A stretch of DNA of 64,000 nt from Gloeophyllum trabeum ATCC 11539 (GCF_000344685.1 NW_006920423.1:142268-206267), one strand, 5' to 3'; counted from the stretch's first letter, positions 23,499 through 37,754 are shown. Notes: generated from the letters alone by a model not told the origin. Translations and numbers: made by a program.

Positions 23499-23829
23499 CT
23501 AGGTATGATTGCAGTACGATGCCGCAAATGTATCCCTCAGGCCCTTTATGTCATCTTGCTTGTACAAGCCCCAGCCGACAGCACGCCAGGAGCTCTTGGA
23601 TAGCTTCTTGTGATACACTTCAATCTTTCGGTGCAGGTCTTCCAGCCGGGTATTGCATTCGCCGTTCTGCGCAAGGACGCGACTCGTCAAGTCGCTCTCG
23701 AACGCCACGCTTCCCAGAGCCGCTGAGGCATACATCACCGTCTGCCGTAGGAGCCTTCACGACCTAATATGCCAACTGAACAACGGCGATGATATCGCCC
23801 GTGGCATTGAAAGTGAGCGGGAGTACCAT
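23499..23829 (-). pseudogene. Broken N-terminal helical domain of a fungal STAND/NLR-like protein
   Basis: The minus strand starts MVLPLTFNATGDIIAVVQLAY, the usual N-terminal look of fungal proteins with a helical N-terminal (Fungal_N-type) domain. It then hits an in-frame TAG where a lysine is expected. A second frame resumes at 23738 with LEDLHRKIEVYHKKLSKSSW and KQDDIKGLRDTFAAS, and stops at 23499. One nonsense codon, one frameshift and loss of everything downstream make it a relic. The family assignment is from motif memory only. Confidence 0.5.
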
Positions 23830-24362
23830 GGGGCGCGGATAGAGGGTGTGGTACGGAAGACAGTACGGCTCCTGAGTCTTCGAAGGTGGGCTGCTATCAA
23901 ACCCTGCACATGCTCAGCTTATAACAAGTCCAGAGCAAGGTGCCAGTGACTGGAAAGCGTCCGTCGCCTTGGACCAATCGCTTGACGGTCCAGTCAGCAA
24001 ACCGCACGCACAATAGAAGCATGGCACAAACCGCAACTAATTGCTATCAAAGTGAATGGCAAGATGAATACCTGTAGCTGTAATGTAACTTAGAAAAGTC
24101 GGAGAAGCCTCAGGAAGGCACTTGGGCCACACTGGCTGACGTACTCAAGGCGTTATACTAGTGTGTCAATCAAGGGCCCAATGTCCTGGTATCAGCACGT
24201 CTTTTTCTCGGAATTTCACTTACTCTCTTTGGTCTTCTCCAGTTCGTAGGGATGAAAGCCGATCATGACGGCTCTGGCAATTGCAAGCGCTGTTTCAGAG
24301 GAGAAGCAGCCGGAGCGATGCGTTGTGCTTTTGCTGAGCTGGTACATACGCCCATATCCTCT

Positions 24363-25462
24363 CTAGAGGGATGACGACGAGAGATCGACACGAGTCAGAG
24401 TCACGATACAGGTACGAACGAAGGTGATCCATATCCATTTATGCTTGGACTGCAGCAGACAGGACGAATCTGAGATGTGCACGGAACTCCCGTCGGTCTC
24501 AGTCTCCAGGCTGTCGCCGTCACCCTCGCCAGTGCCCTCTTCGTCTTCATCCCAGAACATGTCGCCCTCTGCCTCCACGTCATTCCCAGCACCTACCTGC
24601 CTCCCACAAGTCCAGCCAATCTGCCCGTCGGACATCCGAAGGCCTCTCTGCTCAGCCAGCTCGCGCATTCGGCGCTGAGCCCGGTCGATCATGGACCGGA
24701 GAATCCACGTGTAGTAACCACCGGGACTTAGGCGGGTCAGCAGTTCCGGAAGGACGAAGAGGCGGTAGGTGTCGGTCAAAGTCGACCGAGCGCGCCGCCG
24801 GAGCTGTTTGCCGGAAAGGGGCATTTGGGAAGGGAGGAGGGGCCGTGGGGATGGTTCGACAGGGACGGGAGCGGGAGCGGGAGGCGGAGGAGCTTCGCGA
24901 GAAGGGACCGGGTGGTGAGAGTGGGGAACGAGTGAACTATGTAAGCATTAGTACATCTCGGTGAGAATTGCACGAATAAATCTTACGCGACCAAGGACAT
25001 GAGCAGAGACCGCTGCTTCTTGTGCTTGACCGGCGCGGGCGATTTAACGCTATTAGGATTCACTGATCTGACGTGAGACTGGCTCTCTTCGACGCCCGCA
25101 GACCGCTCCTTCTCGTTCTCTCTCGCAGAGGAATTGACGTCGTCCAAGACACTTTCCAGCGACTTGACGCACCTATCCCCTACTGCCCCCACGAGCGGCC
25201 ACTCCTCTCTCTGTCCATCGACGAAGAGGCACGACACAGTCCCAGCACAGAGGTCGAAAGTTACCTCCTGTAAGACGCACACGACCCAAGCGGATTTATC
25301 CAGCGCATGGATGGATGCGGGCAACTCGAGCTCCGACGTTGCCAGTCTCTGAATCTGCAAGTGCCACGATGGGGGTGGGGGAAGAGATTGGGCGAGGGGC
25401 GGAAAGGAAAGCGTGAACAGCACCGTCGGGGACGGCGGCTGGGGGACGAGACGAATTAACAT
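24363..25462 (-). CDS. Hypothetical protein, two exons
   Basis: Exons 25462-24987 and 24936-24363 join in phase 2 to give 349 residues. The N-terminal 120 residues look globular (LPPPPSWHLQIQ, WVVCVLQEVTFDLCAG). A middle section is Ser/Pro-rich with a run of Pro-Ala repeats. A second helical, Arg-rich part follows (LRRRARSTLTDTYRLFV, SMIDRAQRRMRELAEQ), then an acidic stretch rich in Asp, Glu and Gly. No domain is recognised. It looks like a basidiomycete-specific protein, and the intron with correct phase supports reality. Confidence 0.65.
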
Positions 25463-26749
25463 TCTTGCTGAACTGGTTAAAGAACGTCGGTCGGTGCTTT
25501 TGAGGTTTTATTATGCTGTATCAAGTATATAATATCCTGGATGTGGGCGAGCCAGGGCCGGTGGGTGTTCGCTGCCAGAACGTCAAGTCAGCACGGAATG
25601 CACGCATCGAGGTACGTCTAACATACATCGAACAGCTGGGCAGAACGCAGATTGCTTTCCAGTACACAACTAGACAAGTCGGACGAGCAGCAAACTCGCC
25701 AATTCCGCCGGGTATGGCTCAGAGAGGTCTCTTCACTGGCCGGAGCGGAGCACCTAGCAACGAAGGGGGCTATCGCTATGGCTTGGACACCGTTGCGCTC
25801 GGCGTCGACGATGGCAGCGACGACGAGTACAGATATGAAGGTCCAGCTGGCCAGAAACAGAGAGTCTGACCGGAGAATATCAGGCTTTATTTGCAGCCTT
25901 CCCCCGGCTAAAATTCGAATTCGCGAGCGAAGGTGATCGTCGGGTGGCTAACGCCATACGGTCCCTCATCTTTCTTTGCACTTCACTCTCCTTTTCGCAA
26001 GCTGTGTCAGCAATCGTATAGCTACTTTCAACGCTCTTCTTACTATTTCTACAAAACTCATGTATCAACGAAAGGAGAAGGTAGCAGGACAGCAACGGCG
26101 GATCAGCAGTATAACTTGGAATACGGGCAATTACCGGATATGTAAGACGGAAGCATACTATCCTTCTTTGACGTTCAGGGGATGATATATATGTGCCCCT
26201 TATGATATGCCAGGGCGGTCGGCCACCTCCTGAGGCGGGTGCGGAACGATAGCGAAGGTGGATAGATTGAGCGGTATGGCCGGAGGTGGCATGACATCTT
26301 GCAACGTCTCATTCTGCCATTCTGAGTCTGTCAAATTGCTCTTCGAGAGTAGCCCCGAGTGACCTTTGATCATGATGAGCTTCTTACACAGACTAAATCG
26401 ACGAAAGGCCTGTGGATATTCCTCGACCGAACGTCTCCGAACGAGTAAGAACACCGGTGAGTATGACGGAAGAGGGTGAAAGTTGTGATCTGCATCAGAC
26501 CCTTGATGGATCATTGAGTCCGGAGATGTCGTCTCACGATACATCATCAATGACATTCGGGAGCTGCAAGGCGGAGGAGACGAGGTGCGAAAGCGCAATG
26601 AGAAAGAGCTCTGTAAGATGAACAAATGCGAATGGGATGTATCCGATGAGTCAATGCAAACAGTAAAAATACATAATGATAACAGACCGCGTCCTCTCAA
26701 ATAACCCGACAATTTCTATCACTCTGTCCAAGATGTCCGACGAATCCAC
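25463..26749. other. Intergenic, with two doubtful open frames
   Basis: A plus-strand frame of 118 codons (25513-25869) and a minus-strand frame of 170 codons (26200-26712) are open. Neither has a motif, a signal peptide or a splice partner I trust. The minus one may be the 3' UTR of the Ldb17 gene that ends at 26750. Confidence 0.3.
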
Positions 26750-29067
26750 CTAACTCACCGCCCTATGTGAATGCGGCATCGCAGGCTGCGACGCGGAACT
26801 CGCAATCGCCGTGATCGTCGCCCCCCCATTCGTCTTCCCCACCGGCACAGCGGGGGGCTTCCTTCTCCTCGGGGGCGGCGTCGGCGGGGCGCTCCTATGG
26901 CTCACGCCCTTCGCGCTCTTCACTCTCGCAGCGGCCGGCGGGAGCGCCGCGGCCACGTCCGTCAGCGTGGTGAAGGAGCCGGAATGCGTGGGGCTCACGA
27001 TCCCGTCGACGGCGCCCAGCGAGTCCGAGCGGTGCGGTTGCGCGTACGGGTACTCACGCCCCGGCCACTCTGCCGGCGACGAGGTTCCACTGTTATCTAG
27101 CGATGCGGTGGTGTCCCGCCGTTTCGGCGCGGTTTGCGAGGGGCGCGCCGCTGCGACGAGCGGCAGGCTCGACGAGCTCTCGTTCGTCGGCTTCCTCCTC
27201 AAGTCCTGTGTCCTTGACGAAGGTAGGGGTGCTCCCGCCGCCTTCATATTATCCACGCTCCTGCTCGACTTGAGCATCTTGCCCTTCGTCCGCTCCTTCT
27301 CCGCTTGAGGCGCGAGGAGCCCGTTCTGAATCGTGGCGCTCTGGGAAGAGGTCGTCGCAGCGGCTACGTTATCGTTGCTCGGACTCGCCACGCGGTAGTC
27401 CACCCCGACATTCAGGTATCCCAACCTCAACTTCGCCTTCCCCTCCCCGCTGTTCTTGCGGAACTGCACGCACCACTCCCCGCTCAGACACCGCTCGACT
27501 AGACGCTTCGTCGTCGGGTTGACGTCGCGGATATCCGCGTTCTCGATGAGCGACTCGAGCGTGCGCACGATCTGTGGGCGCTTGTACGGCACATTCTTGA
27601 GCTGCGTCTTCGTCAAGAGCGGGTGCAGTACGCGCAAAAAGGTATGTCGGAGCTTTGAGGGGGAAACAACGCGGAGTGAGTGCAAGTCGGAGGATATAAG
27701 GTATGCGGAGGGAGGGTATAATACCGATTCGTTCTCGCCATCTTCGTCCAAGTCCACCAGCTCCCGCAGGAAGACGTCGACTAGTACGCACAGGTCGTTG
27801 GTGTAGAAGTACTCGGAAGTACCCTTGGTGGTGAAGAGGAGGTATAGGATTTTGAGCACGAGCAGCTGCATGCACCGATCCTCGGGTGTCCGCCCTGATA
27901 CCCTCGTCAGTCTGACCATTGCTATAGAAGAAAGAAGCTGGGTACCTGCGCGATTGAGCATGAAGATCAGATTCTCGCCGAACGTCATGCTCGAGCCTAA
28001 TCGTCTCATGAGAACTCGTAACACGCGATTTTGAACTTCGGGTTTCGGGCCATCGCCATGCTGCACCGCAGCTTTGTCAGAAGGACTCAACGAGGCCACC
28101 ATGAACTGTTCATTGAGGGCTACCTATCAGAAGATCAGCAATAAGTCCATTTCATAAGCAGAAAGTGACTCGCAATCAGTTTGATCACTGAGTAATTAAA
28201 GGTTTCATCCTGCAGATTCCTCGTCTCCTCGACGAGGTCAAACAGCCGGTCAATGAAATTATCATCAAATATACCTAGACTCCCGTTATACAATCAGCTT
28301 CGTGATCGTAGTTTGAGATCGCAGAAGGACTCACGTAAATCATGAACAGACAACTTCTGCACCCTGCACACCTCGTACAACAGCCGCACCGACATCGACC
28401 GCAGCTTCACTTCAATGGGTATAACGAGGCCGCGGGACCCCGAGGGCGCGGTGTTCCCCGAGTAGGTATCTTCCAGCTCCGGATCGACATCATAGAGGAT
28501 ATGATCCATGAAGAAGGGTATGAGCGGCTGCCACCGCTTGTGCGAGCGGAGGAAAGTAGTGTTTCGGCGCCCGTACATTAGCAGGACATTGTACAGGATG
28601 AACTGACAATGCGGATTCGTGTCCTGTAAAGAGGAAGGATTGTTATAGAGGCAACACAGGAGCGGGAGTGACACATACGTGTTGGGCGTCCTCCAGACAC
28701 AATTCGCACATCCGCTCCGAGTGGAACTTGAACAACTCCGAGTCCAGCAGAAGCCCACATGCATGTTCCATCTGCAGGGGACTTTGCAAGTATTGCTCTA
28801 GGAAAAGCCATGTCTATCTCACCAACTGCATGCACCACATCCATGTTACCGGGTTGACTCACCATGGTACGCTGCCGCTAGCTGAATGAACCGCCTCAAG
28901 GTCGCATCCAGCTGGCTCAGCGTCACATCGGGGGGTATCCGCAGAATATCCTCCAGCTCTGTATAAACCGTTCAGTTCAGTTACTCATGGCGCACACGAC
29001 ACTGAAACTGACCCGACCAGAACTGCTGAGCATTTTCAATCAAATAAGTCACTCCGAAGACGTCCAT
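26750..29067 (-). CDS. LDB17: Ldb17/Dip1 (SPIN90-like) regulator of Arp2/3 actin nucleation
   Basis: Eight exons, all in phase, give 636 residues: 29067-29013, 28958-28863, 28797-28679, 28623-28335, 28274-28174, 28123-27946, 27894-27725 and 27652-26750. The armadillo-like SPIN90/Ldb17 domain covers roughly residues 30-440, with characteristic stretches FDDNFIDRLFDLVEETRNLQ, VIKLIVALNEQFM, NRVLRVLMRRLGSS and LRHTFLRVLHPLLTKTQL. The C-terminal 200 residues are disordered and end in a proline-rich SH3 ligand (PPTPPPRRRKPPAVP). Yeast Ldb17 and fission yeast Dip1 act at cortical actin patches in endocytosis; Dip1 activates Arp2/3 without a mother filament. Intron 5 begins with GC instead of GT, and intron 7 is 72 nt and stop-free, so its retention would insert 24 residues. 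Confidence 0.88.
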
Positions 29068-29583
29068 GGTCGAGCGCAAGCCAGTTTGGATGTTGCAAGC
29101 TCTACCGCCCTAGAGTGATCCCTGACAGCCTGAGTATTTCCGCCAGCCTGATGCGGCTGATGCGGCGTCGACGACAGAGCAGATGGTGGGTGTTCGTTTT
29201 ATACCCTGGCCTCAGCAACCAAGCAGTGGTAGGCAAGCTGTCCTCCAGTGAATCATATGTATGCAGTTGTGTAACGGCAGCTCCAACGCTTGCAGCTCAA
29301 CGGGACAAGTCCGACTCGGGCAATGGAGCAGGCTCAGGAACGAAACACCACGTGTGGCTTCAATCGGCATGGGCGCCTAAACGCTAAAGCTCGAAACATC
29401 TGTGGCAGACTTGTGGCACACAGCACTGAATGAAACGCCAAAGCCCGCTAGTTCTACACAATAGCAATAGCAAGGAAGGGAACGATTAGTAGCATGTAGT
29501 CCTAGGCACCATCGTACAGTAATCCATTCCTTCCATCCAAACGTCCCTCCACCCAATATCCAAGACCAAGAGGCATCGTGCTC
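29068..29583. other. Intergenic between the CaM kinase 3' end and the Ldb17 start
   Basis: About 0.5 kb, expected to hold the Ldb17 promoter and the kinase terminator. A 90-codon plus frame at 29115 is unsupported. Nothing else seen. Confidence 0.4.
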
Positions 29584-31889
<2,306 letters not shown>

Positions 31890-32836
31890 GTCTCGCCACA
31901 AAGTTGCGACGAAACACTAAAAGTTGTCGACTTTATACACAGGAAGGAGCGTAAAGGTGAGACTCGGAGCCCTCGTAGGTGAGACTAGTAGGTGGGATAC
32001 GAAACAAGGAGCCCAGTCGGACCACGCAGAAAGAGAGAAAGAGTTAACTGAGTACTCGCAGCGACTGCTACATATATAGGTACGAACGACAAAACACGTT
32101 TGGACCTGCCAGCCTGGCACCGCCCGAATCGAATCACCGCTGTAAAGCGAGCATAATGGGCGCTTCGAATTCTGTTTCTACGCTATGCAGATGACGGACG
32201 GCCCCAGCATCCGAACACCGCCATCTGCGTAAAGCGATGCCGTATGCAGTCGGCATATGTAGACGGTGCCGGTGTACTCGGGTGGGTCGTTGAACATTGG
32301 GGACAAGGGTCAATTCAGGCACAATAATACAGGAAGAAGGTATAAGAAAGAGAGCCTTCGTGAGACGTGGAGGGACATTGCGACGAAGGCATCCACGCAT
32401 CTGCACCGGTAGGAAAGGGGCCTGCTGGGCTGATGCTTAAATGACATTGACAAGCGCGCACGTCGTATCTAGTCACCGCCGTGGCGAATGACTAGGGCAT
32501 GTTCTTCACAACCTCCTTTAAATTAGGTTCTTACGCAAACCGTCACAAGTCTGTTATGGATCGGCAGAGGCAGTGAACATGTAACTGCGCTGCAGAGAAC
32601 CGATGCGAGCTAAGTCCTTTCGTTCTTCTTCTCTGCTCTGCACAGTCATGCTTTGCTGCGGTACTTAAGAGGCGCGGTCCAGCGGCGATACCATTCTTCG
32701 GAACTCTCCCGCTTACATGCCTCCAGGATCTTACAGGACTTAGTCTGCTTAGACGATGTCGCCAGATGGTACAAGCAACCCTGCTGCATCCCCATACCGC
32801 AGAGTCCGAGGGCATTGGGCAACGTCTGTACGACCG
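31890..32836. other. Upstream region of the CaM kinase; no gene seen
   Basis: A CATATATAGG box near 32070 could serve the kinase gene. The remaining open frames are short and motif-free on both strands. Confidence 0.4.
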
Positions 32837-33451
32837 TTACCCCAGGCCCCTCAGGACCTCAGAATACATGCGCCTCTGGGCCGCAGTATGCCCGCCCATC
32901 CGCTCGACCACTTCCCACTCTTCTTCGCTGTCTCCCATCAACGCCTGCGCCTGTATGAACTGGAACTCTACGCTCGCCCAATCTAACCCGTCTTCCCCAG
33001 CCACTGCTTGATCTCCAGCGGCTTCCCAGCCCTGGGCCTTTCCGCTGTCCAAAGCGCCTGGTTCCAGTTCCTTGGTCATCTCGCCATCCCGGTCGTCCTC
33101 GTCCAGTTCTACATCTTTGACTTCCTGCTCTGTTACCGCCACCCGGACCTCGTCCTCCTCGCACACCGACCTCCCGAGCTTCCTCCGGTAGTTCACCCCC
33201 GTGGCATGCTTCGTCTTCTTCTTTTTCTTCTTACCACAATCCTCCCACTGCCCCTCGGGGTCGTAGTCGGATTGCCAGCCCGCCCAGTCGTCGGCGGCAT
33301 CGATTTGCGGGGAAGGAGCGTGTGGCAGCCTATGTTTGGGTTTACCGCTTGCTGTATTGGATTTGGCAGTTGTAGTGTGAATGCCGCCGAGGTAAGATGT
33401 GGTGTTGGTAGCGGCCTGCCTCCGTGCTTTCTTTGACGGGTTGGGAGTCAT
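32837..33451 (-). CDS. Hypothetical acidic/basic low-complexity protein
   Basis: A single-exon frame of 204 codons. It begins with a basic segment (SKKARRQ), has a Trp-containing acidic patch (DDWAGWQSDYDPEGQWED), a run of seven basic residues that could be a nuclear signal, and a strongly acidic second half ending in RRMYSEVLRGLG. No known domain. It is supported by its length and by non-random composition. It could be a nuclear or ribosome-biogenesis factor, but that is a guess. Confidence 0.6.
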   Translation of the reverse strand: MTPNPSKKARRQAATNTTSYLGGIHTTTAKSNTASGKPKHRLPHAPSPQIDAADDWAGWQSDYDPEGQWEDCGKKKKKKTKHATGVNYRRKLGRSVCEEDEVRVAVTEQEVKDVELDEDDRDGEMTKELEPGALDSGKAQGWEAAGDQAVAGEDGLDWASVEFQFIQAQALMGDSEEEWEVVERMGGHTAAQRRMYSEVLRGLG

Positions 33452-34778
33452 GCTGGGTGCGATCAGGATGACGATCGCGGTTTCTGAGCATTGAGTTTCT
33501 CTTCACTCATATGTATACAGTCTCAAGCGAGCACAGAGTCATCTGTCGTCACTCATCCGAGTCACCAACATGTACCAGTGCAAGTCGTATGGGTCCTTGT
33601 CAAACACAGTGTTCTGTACTAGTCAGTGGGGTTGTGTTCCCGTGATGGTGATTGCAGGCCTGAGACGTGCCAGTGCCCATTAAGCTTACGAAGTGTGGCG
33701 GTGCGATGTATTATTCGCCGGAGGATTGATGCGACGAGCTGTTACCGCCATGGTTTTGTCGTACTGTATGAATACAGAGGCGGTTCATGCACAGTAAACT
33801 GCATAGATACGTTCGTACTATCAATGTCACTGCGTGTGCTCTTGCTAGAGATCCATGTCTTCTGGAGGCTCCATAGGCGCGCCGCAGTGTGGCAAGCCTT
33901 GAGTGGCAATTTCCGGCTGTGGCAAGTGCTGTATGAACACTCGTTGACAGGAATTAAGTACTCGCTTTCAGCGTCCTCCTCCGCCCTTGATAGAGTGCTA
34001 GTAACAGCGTCCTCTATTGTCCTAGAGGACGTACTGAGACGCCCATCTGTACTGTTCACGGCCAGTGATCCGCCATAGTACTTACCTCCGACTCTCCTTG
34101 CCCTGCCGCTAGGTTAGGATGAGCACTTCCAAAGCCCCAGCTCCTCTAAATCCGCCTGGCTAATCACATTTGTCATTGCCTATGCTGATCTGAGGGTCTC
34201 CCCTTGTCACGAAGCTCGACGATCGTGAGCGAACGCTCCGTCTCCTCCGAGTCGCAACTCCAATTCCTGCCTGTGTCTTTGTGTTCGAGCTCGGCCTCCC
34301 GATCTTCGTGGTCAACATGCTCCAGTGGGGTATATGGCTAAGATTTTCATGATGTAGTGTCTAGCGTTACAGAACACACATGCACTTCAAGGCTGCTCGT
34401 TTTGCTCAGTCACTGCAGTGTGGCAGCTGAACGCATACCTTATGCTGGATGCTGGCGATCAGAGGGACTAGCATCCGGTCAACAGGTCCCGCGCTGTGCA
34501 TGCCGCAAACCTAATACCTACGGTGCTTGGACCCTGGAATTTCACTACCCAATTACTCCACACTGCGCTCGAATCCGAAGTTGCAGGATCCCCTAGTCAC
34601 CAGTCGGGTGATGGTCGCATAGAATCCCTGACATGACACTTTGCACTATCCCACGAACGTACGGCAAGTCAGGCGTAAATTGTTTCCCTGTACATGTTAT
34701 CCCGGAGCAGTAGAGCACGTCAGTCAAGGATATTATCAAGTGACGGTGACTCCCTAGCCTCTCCTCGCTTCTATTGCC
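33452..34778. other. Intergenic, no supported gene
   Basis: The longest frames (33626-34078 plus, 33742-34059 minus) overlap each other and have no motif or splice partner. A tiny ATG frame near 34120 (14 codons) was checked as a possible pheromone precursor and lacks a CaaX end. Confidence 0.35.
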
Positions 34779-35612
34779 ATGGACGCTGTGCAGAAAGCAG
34801 ACATTCAGACTATTCCCGTAAGTTCTGAGGCTCACTCTGCATTCCCCGGGACTGACGCGGCGCACCTACGTACGTACTCGTAGACGACCTTCAGGAAGCC
34901 ACCACCCACGAAGTTCCTCGGCCACGAGGACGGACAGCCATTCTACAGGTGGTACATCACAGAAGACGAGTACCACCGGCTGTGCAAGGTCTTCGGAGGG
35001 CGCGACTTCCAGGAGACTGGCATCGGTGCGACCCTTGTTGTAGGGCAGCCCCAGCCATGCAAACACTGCGGGAAGTACACCGAGTTTATAGACTGGTCTG
35101 TTCGGATCTCGGCTCAGTGAGTCGGGAAAGAGACCTGATTGGAACAACGGCAGGGTGTGGACTGCGATTCAGCGCAAGGTCCACACGGCAGATTTCATGT
35201 TCGAGGCGCTGAAGGACGGTCGCCAATCCAAGGAGAACATGCACGACGTATACTGCTCCCGGTGTGGGACTCTGACAGACTGCCGCTCGAGAAACAATGC
35301 TGAGGGTGGCGCCCCGAACATTTTGCTAGCTGGGGTGAGTATCCGGCCGACAGATTTGTCCCAGAGATGCATTTTCATTAGATTCAGCCACTGCAAAATT
35401 ATGACAGGACAAAATCCTATTCCCTTCAAGCGTCGGGAGCCACTTCGCCGCCCCAGCCGGTAGGTGCTTTGACATGGCGGCATGGTGCTTGTCCACTAAC
35501 GCACGTCGTGCCCCAGATGCCAAGATGGGGGAAATGGTGGCTCGATGACGAGGGAAATACCGCAGCGTGGAGAAACAGTGTACAGTCTGCTGCTGCAGAG
35601 ACTTCGCAGTAG
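34779..35612 (+). CDS. Small zinc-ribbon-like hypothetical protein, five exons
   Basis: Exons 34779-34817, 34884-35095, 35154-35334, 35382-35459 and 35517-35612 join in phase to give 201 residues. No exon stands out alone as a long frame. The protein contains two CxxC pairs, Cys72/Cys75 in CKHCG and Cys118/Cys121 in CSRCG, spaced as in a split zinc ribbon. They lie around a conserved-looking helix (IQRKVHTADFMFEALKDG). The tail is Trp-rich (PRWGKWWLDDEG). The function is unknown; proteins of this shape occur as hypothetical proteins in mushrooms. Five consistent junctions make chance unlikely. Confidence 0.72.
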
Positions 35613-36120
35613 AATTACTTATCACCTGCGTTCTGTGTCTGTCCGTGAAGCGTTCGCCGTCGGGTTTCCTCCCATGTTTGTCTGCTTTAAATGTGACCAA
35701 CTCCTGAACACACCAATGTTACGTCGTGCAGCGGAGTTATGGCCCTGCGCCAGGCTTCCCCGACGCGGCCAGAGTCAGCTGCCAACCTATAAGCCACAGA
35801 CTTACCGAGCAAAATAGCGGTATGACGTACCGAGCATGTTCCATGCAAGAGATGTCAACAAAATGAGCAGACGAATCTTAGCGGGGCCAGCGTTTACTTG
35901 TCACGGGTAAGAGTACATCAGGCTCCTGCTTCCAAGATAAACCACTCACTGGCATGTTACTTGAACTTCAGAGTCTGAGCCGATCCTCAGACGGCGTCCC
36001 GACTGCGGGCGCCATCGCGATATTTAAGCAGTGCGAGCAGGACAGACCACCCCCACCGGATTTCACCTACATCAATCGATCGAGACGTCCAGCCCTACGC
36101 TCAAGTTACTAGAGACCATC
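35613..36120. other. Spacer with putative promoter of the 36121 gene
   Basis: GATATTTAAGCAG near 36020 is TATA-like and lies about 100 bp before the next ATG. No gene is supported. Confidence 0.4.
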
Positions 36121-36378
36121 ATGCCCACCGTCGTTCGCGCGCAATCGCCCGCCGCAGCTGTTCTTCATGCTCCGCGTAACCACGGTACACATATTGAGCT
36201 GCCAGCATGAGCGAAACGCTGACGCTGCTCTTTAGGAGATGCCAACCACCAGGCCCCGGAGCACGCATCCAACGTTCGGGAAGTCCAGAACGCTATCCTC
36301 TGGATCCCGAGCAGCCCATGGTTCGCACTCGCATCTGACATACTTGCTGAGCAGCAGACCTTCCAGGAGATCAAGTAG
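36121..36378 (+). CDS. Small two-exon hypothetical protein (68 aa)
   Basis: Exons 36121-36184 and 36236-36378 are separated by a 51-nt GT-AG intron and join in phase 1. The product starts MPTVVRAQSPAAAVLH and ends with a helical stretch containing Trp and acidic residues (ILWIPSSPWFALASDIL). No signal peptide or known domain. The ATG context and upstream TATA-like box support it, but a protein this short could be a chance model. Confidence 0.5.
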
Positions 36379-37352
36379 AGGAGAGGGGTGGGGGTCAGTG
36401 GCGAGCAACGGTCATCGTGGCAGTCCTTCGCATAGCGCTCTAGTTTGTTCCAAGCATCCAGTGTCCCAGTTAATGTCAGAGTTAAGGTTTCGAAGTATGC
36501 TTGCAGCGACCAGCGTTCGGTATACACGAGCGATCGTCAGATGCGCGGCCTTACTAGCAGCCTGGTGCAACCCGGTCGATGAGTCCGAGCGCGAGATTGG
36601 ACAGGACCTCCAGATATTTGACCTGCTTGAGGTGAAGGGGCGCAATCCGCATACATCACGTCCCTGCGAGCTTCTCTCACATACAAAATCGCAGATGATT
36701 CAATTTCAGAATCAGCATCCATCAACACGTCCAATATCTCATGGGAGGCTCGGAGTCTTCTGTTCTATTCGCGATTCCAGCTCGTACACTCTGCGATATG
36801 ATATGACGACTTACAGAGAGAACTGGTTCTAATTGAAGAACCCGGCGGTCCACAAGGGCGCCCTGATGTCAAAGGAAGCATCACTCTAATTCTGCAGCGG
36901 TCCCGCGTCGACATGATTAGCTTCGTTGTTAAACCGCGATTCGGAGATTAAGCGCGTCTGCACGCCTAATATCCGATCGCAACTTTCATAACATCGGCAA
37001 GGGATACACTCACCTACGGACAAAGAAACGAAGACACTAAGCAGCTGAGTACCTGTACCAGCTGTCCTTGGATCCCATGACCGTCTGTCTCACATAAGGA
37101 AAGGCAAAGGACGAGGCAGCGGGTATAACAACTGGTCCGCACCATTGCCGCGACCTGCATCCTGCAGTCCAAATGCCGCTGACAGCTACCCACCGATAGC
37201 CATCGCGCCAAGGAGCGTCCTGTCATACGAACTTCCAGCCATCTCGCTTCTACTTTCCCCGAGAGCGTATAAAGCGCATCTCGCGAGTCTAGAGTCTGGA
37301 CTTACAACCCATTCCGCACCCTTCACACCAGCCCGCCTCGCCTACCGCAGTC
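36379..37352. other. Intergenic, no supported gene
   Basis: Frames at 36239-36832 and 36412-36645 overlap and lack motifs. The right end carries the promoter of the next gene. Confidence 0.35.
37268..37273 (+). promoter_or_regulatory. TATA box of the 37353 gene
   Basis: TATAAA about 80 bp before the ATG at 37353, a usual distance for a fungal core promoter. Confidence 0.45.
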
Positions 37353-37754
37353 ATGGCCGCGACTGCAGCTACCTCCCAAGTCCGCCAGACCCTCAACCCC
37401 CTCCGCGTCCGCGGGCACATCCGGGCACGCGAGAGCATGCACACCGCCCACTCACCCACCTCATCCCCCTCGCTCCCACAACAATCATCATCCTCCTCAC
37501 CTACCGAGTTCTGCACCTCCTACTTCTTCAGCGGGCCGTCAAGGCCCTTCGACGTGTCAGACTCACCCGCGGCGCCAACCCTGAGCGGGGACCCCCCGCG
37601 GCACGTGTCGACGACGAACTCGAGCCCGTCGGTGCAGGCAAAGTCGGGGCCTGCTCCGATATTGTTCGACGGACCGTCGCGGCCACGGCATATAATCCCC
37701 ATTGCACAGCAGTATCTTGATGATATCAAAACTGCTGGGAGGGGCCCATTTTAG
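37353..37754 (+). CDS. Small Ser/Pro-rich hypothetical protein
   Basis: A single-exon frame of 133 codons following a TATA box. It has an Arg-rich start (VRQTLNPLRVRGHIRARES), a long Ser/Thr/Pro-rich middle and a short conserved-looking end (AQQYLDDIKTAGRGPF). A longer overlapping frame in another phase (37145-37720) has no such pattern and crosses the promoter, so I prefer this one. Function unknown. Confidence 0.55.
   Translation: MAATAATSQVRQTLNPLRVRGHIRARESMHTAHSPTSSPSLPQQSSSSSPTEFCTSYFFSGPSRPFDVSDSPAAPTLSGDPPRHVSTTNSSPSVQAKSGPAPILFDGPSRPRHIIPIAQQYLDDIKTAGRGPF

Noticed and set aside
34118..34162. Tiny ATG frame as a lipopeptide pheromone precursor
   Set aside because: Fourteen codons with no CaaX box at the end.
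37145..37720. 191-codon frame overlapping the small gene at 37353
   Set aside because: It crosses the TATA box and has no conserved-looking segment; the alternative frame is better.
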